Positions 34,870 through 36,063 of a stretch of DNA of 36,063 nucleotides are shown here, in pieces. The stretch comes from Neocallimastix lanati (nom. inval.) (lineage: Eukaryota > Neocallimastigomycota > Neocallimastigomycetes > Neocallimastigales > Neocallimastigaceae): contig JACVTC010000372.1 in NCBI GenBank assembly GCA_016946835.1, positions 1 through 36,063 on the forward strand, written 5' to 3'. Every line of letters begins with the position of its first letter. The first letter of the stretch is position 1. The position numbers and the translations under genes were made by a program. The notes below the pieces were generated by a model. It was not told the origin of the DNA. It made no database searches and saw nothing but the letters and a program-made list of their open reading frames with translations.

Positions 34870-35258
34870 AATAAATAAATATTATTATTAAATTTTATTA
34901 ATCTATATCAAAGCAGTTGATAAATAATTATTAATTAATTAATAATTAATACGAAATATTAAAATTAAAATCTAAACTAGTCAAAGACTAGGATTTTATA
35001 AATTATATTGTAATATTATTATTTAATATTAAATATTGTGATTAATAATTTCATACTAAATTTAAATATAATTTTAAATTATATCAATGTTCTAAAATAT
35101 TCTAAAATATTCTAAAATATTCTAAAATATTCTAAAATATTATATATTAATGATGGAAATATTTTACTATGGGTAAAATACTTTAATTACTATCTATTGT
35201 CTGAAAGCCTAAAAGGATCTAAGGAAAATAAAACAGGAATATTAAAATTTTTAAATGC

Positions 35259-35332
35259 GGGCTGTTAGTTCAGTTGGATAGAACGCTTGACTACGGATCA
35301 AGAGGTCGCAGGTTCAAGTCCTGCATAGCTCG
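35259..35332 (+). tRNA. tRNA-Arg(ACG), unit 3
   Basis: Copy of 7110-7183; no base difference seen. Confidence 0.97.
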
Positions 35333-35336
35333 TTTT

Positions 35337-35410
35337 GATTTCGTGGTGTAGTCGGTTATCACGTCTGTCTAACACACAGACGGTCCCCGGTTCGAATCCG
35401 GGCGAAATCA
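35337..35410 (+). tRNA. tRNA-Val(AAC) b, unit 3
   Basis: Copy of 7188-7261. It is the last tRNA before the array ends, about 150 bp downstream. Confidence 0.97.
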
Positions 35411-35562
35411 TTTTTTTTTACATCATTTTCTAGATATAAATTAAAAATGCTAAAAAAAAGAAAAAATTTAATATTTTTAATTTAATTATTATAGCAAATA
35501 TTAATTTTTCGTTTCTCAAAATATTTTCGTTTCGTAAAAATAAAAGAACTAAAATGTACAAT

Positions 35563-36063
35563 TAATAAAGCTGAAACCCAATGGCCGCTATTCCAGTAGA
35601 AGAAGTTGATGATTTTGAACAATTCACAAACCAATTAAGGATAGCAATGGAAAAATAAAAAAATTAATTAAAATAAAATTTGAAATTACTTTTATTGAAA
35701 TTAGTAACTTCACAATTAGAAAATACTAAATAAGAAATTATAATAAATTAAACTTTAAAATAAAATATTAATTTAAAAACAAATATTTTAAATTAATAAA
35801 TAAATAAATAAAGTTAATAAAAAATGGGCTTTGACTTTAAAAGTCCATAACTCCTCAAATCGCCGCGATGGAGGGTTAAAAATAGGCGCAACCGATAGGT
35901 TGCGAAGAGAAAAATAATTTCATCGTCATACGAGGTCTCAAAGCCTCCTAGATGTCGAGATATTTACATTTAAATTTAAGGGTGTTAATTAAAATTAACT
36001 AAAATTTTTTATAATTATTTTTACTATAATTTAATTATAAAAATATAAATAACATATATCAAA
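35563..36063. other. Non-array flank, unidentified
   Basis: This sequence is unrelated to the array units and to the retrotransposon above. It holds a 25-codon open frame at 35581-35658 beginning MAAIPVEEVDDFEQF, with a stop just upstream in frame. That frame has ordinary base composition and could be a fragment of a mobile element or gene, but it is too short to assign. AT-rich DNA follows, then a structured, less AT-rich patch at about 35824-35970. Confidence 0.6.
35824..35970. other. GC-richer patch with hairpins
   Basis: It stands out from the AT-rich surroundings. It contains GACTTT-A-AAAGTC (35833-35845) and CGCAACC-GATA-GGTTGCG (35887-35904), a perfect 7-bp hairpin. No long frame runs through it. 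It could be the terminal or untranslated part of a mobile element or a small RNA; neither is demonstrated. Confidence 0.45.

Noticed and set aside
35581-35658. 25-codon frame MAAIPVEEVDDFEQF... as a gene
   Set aside because: Too short with no family recognised; kept only as part of the unidentified flank.

Overview
The window is eukaryotic nuclear DNA, extremely AT-rich outside its genes (homopolymers, AAT, ATATT and TTTTTA runs). It is a tandem array of tRNA genes with one nearly intact LTR retrotransposon inserted. The eukaryotic nuclear origin rests on several signs: no tRNA gene encodes its 3' CCA; the Ala, Leu, Ile, Val, Ser, Arg and Thr tRNAs are of the A34 type; tRNA-Tyr carries a short intron next to the anticodon; and the retroelement is a Ty3/Gypsy (Metaviridae) type. 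The base composition fits an AT-rich fungus such as the anaerobic gut fungi, or an AT-rich protist such as a dictyostelid or relative. The sequence alone does not settle which.

Layout. Repeat unit 1 spans 1-11101 and unit 2 spans 11102-28260. Unit 2 is the same ~11.0 kb unit carrying a 6,144-bp retrotransposon. Unit 3 spans 28261-35562 and is cut off at a junction with unrelated sequence (35563-36063). A complete unit holds 22 tRNA genes on both strands, in the order Lys(TTT)+ Asn(GTT)+ Ala(AGC)- His(GTG)- Phe(GAA)- Tyr(GTA)- Leu(AAG)- Glu(TTC)- Val(AAC)+ Ser(AGA)+ Lys(CTT)- Ile(AAT)- Arg(ACG)+ Val(AAC)+ Leu(TAA)- Gly(GCC)+ Thr(AGT)+ Pro(TGG)+ Gln(TTG)+ Asp(GTC)- Ile(AAT)+ Lys(CTT)+. The window therefore holds 58 tRNA genes (22+22+14) for 17 amino acids; Met, Trp and Cys are absent. 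I see no protein gene of the host in the array; the spacers are simple-sequence DNA.

The retrotransposon (12379-18522) has two 594-bp LTRs with one difference noticed, a 4-bp target duplication (ATAT), a primer-binding site, gag (290 codons, CCHC knuckle), pol (protease, reverse transcriptase, RNase H, integrase) and a polypurine tract. Gag and pol are joined by a textbook -1 frameshift signal: T TTA AAC, a 5-nt spacer, then an 8-bp hairpin.

The element and the array are linked in two ways. It sits 14 bp upstream of a tRNA-Ala gene, where a Pol III start would lie, as in Ty3-like targeting. Its primer-binding site is an 18-nt perfect complement of the CCA-tailed 3' end of tRNA-Arg(ACG), a tRNA encoded in the same array. 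Units 1 and 3 preserve the empty insertion site.
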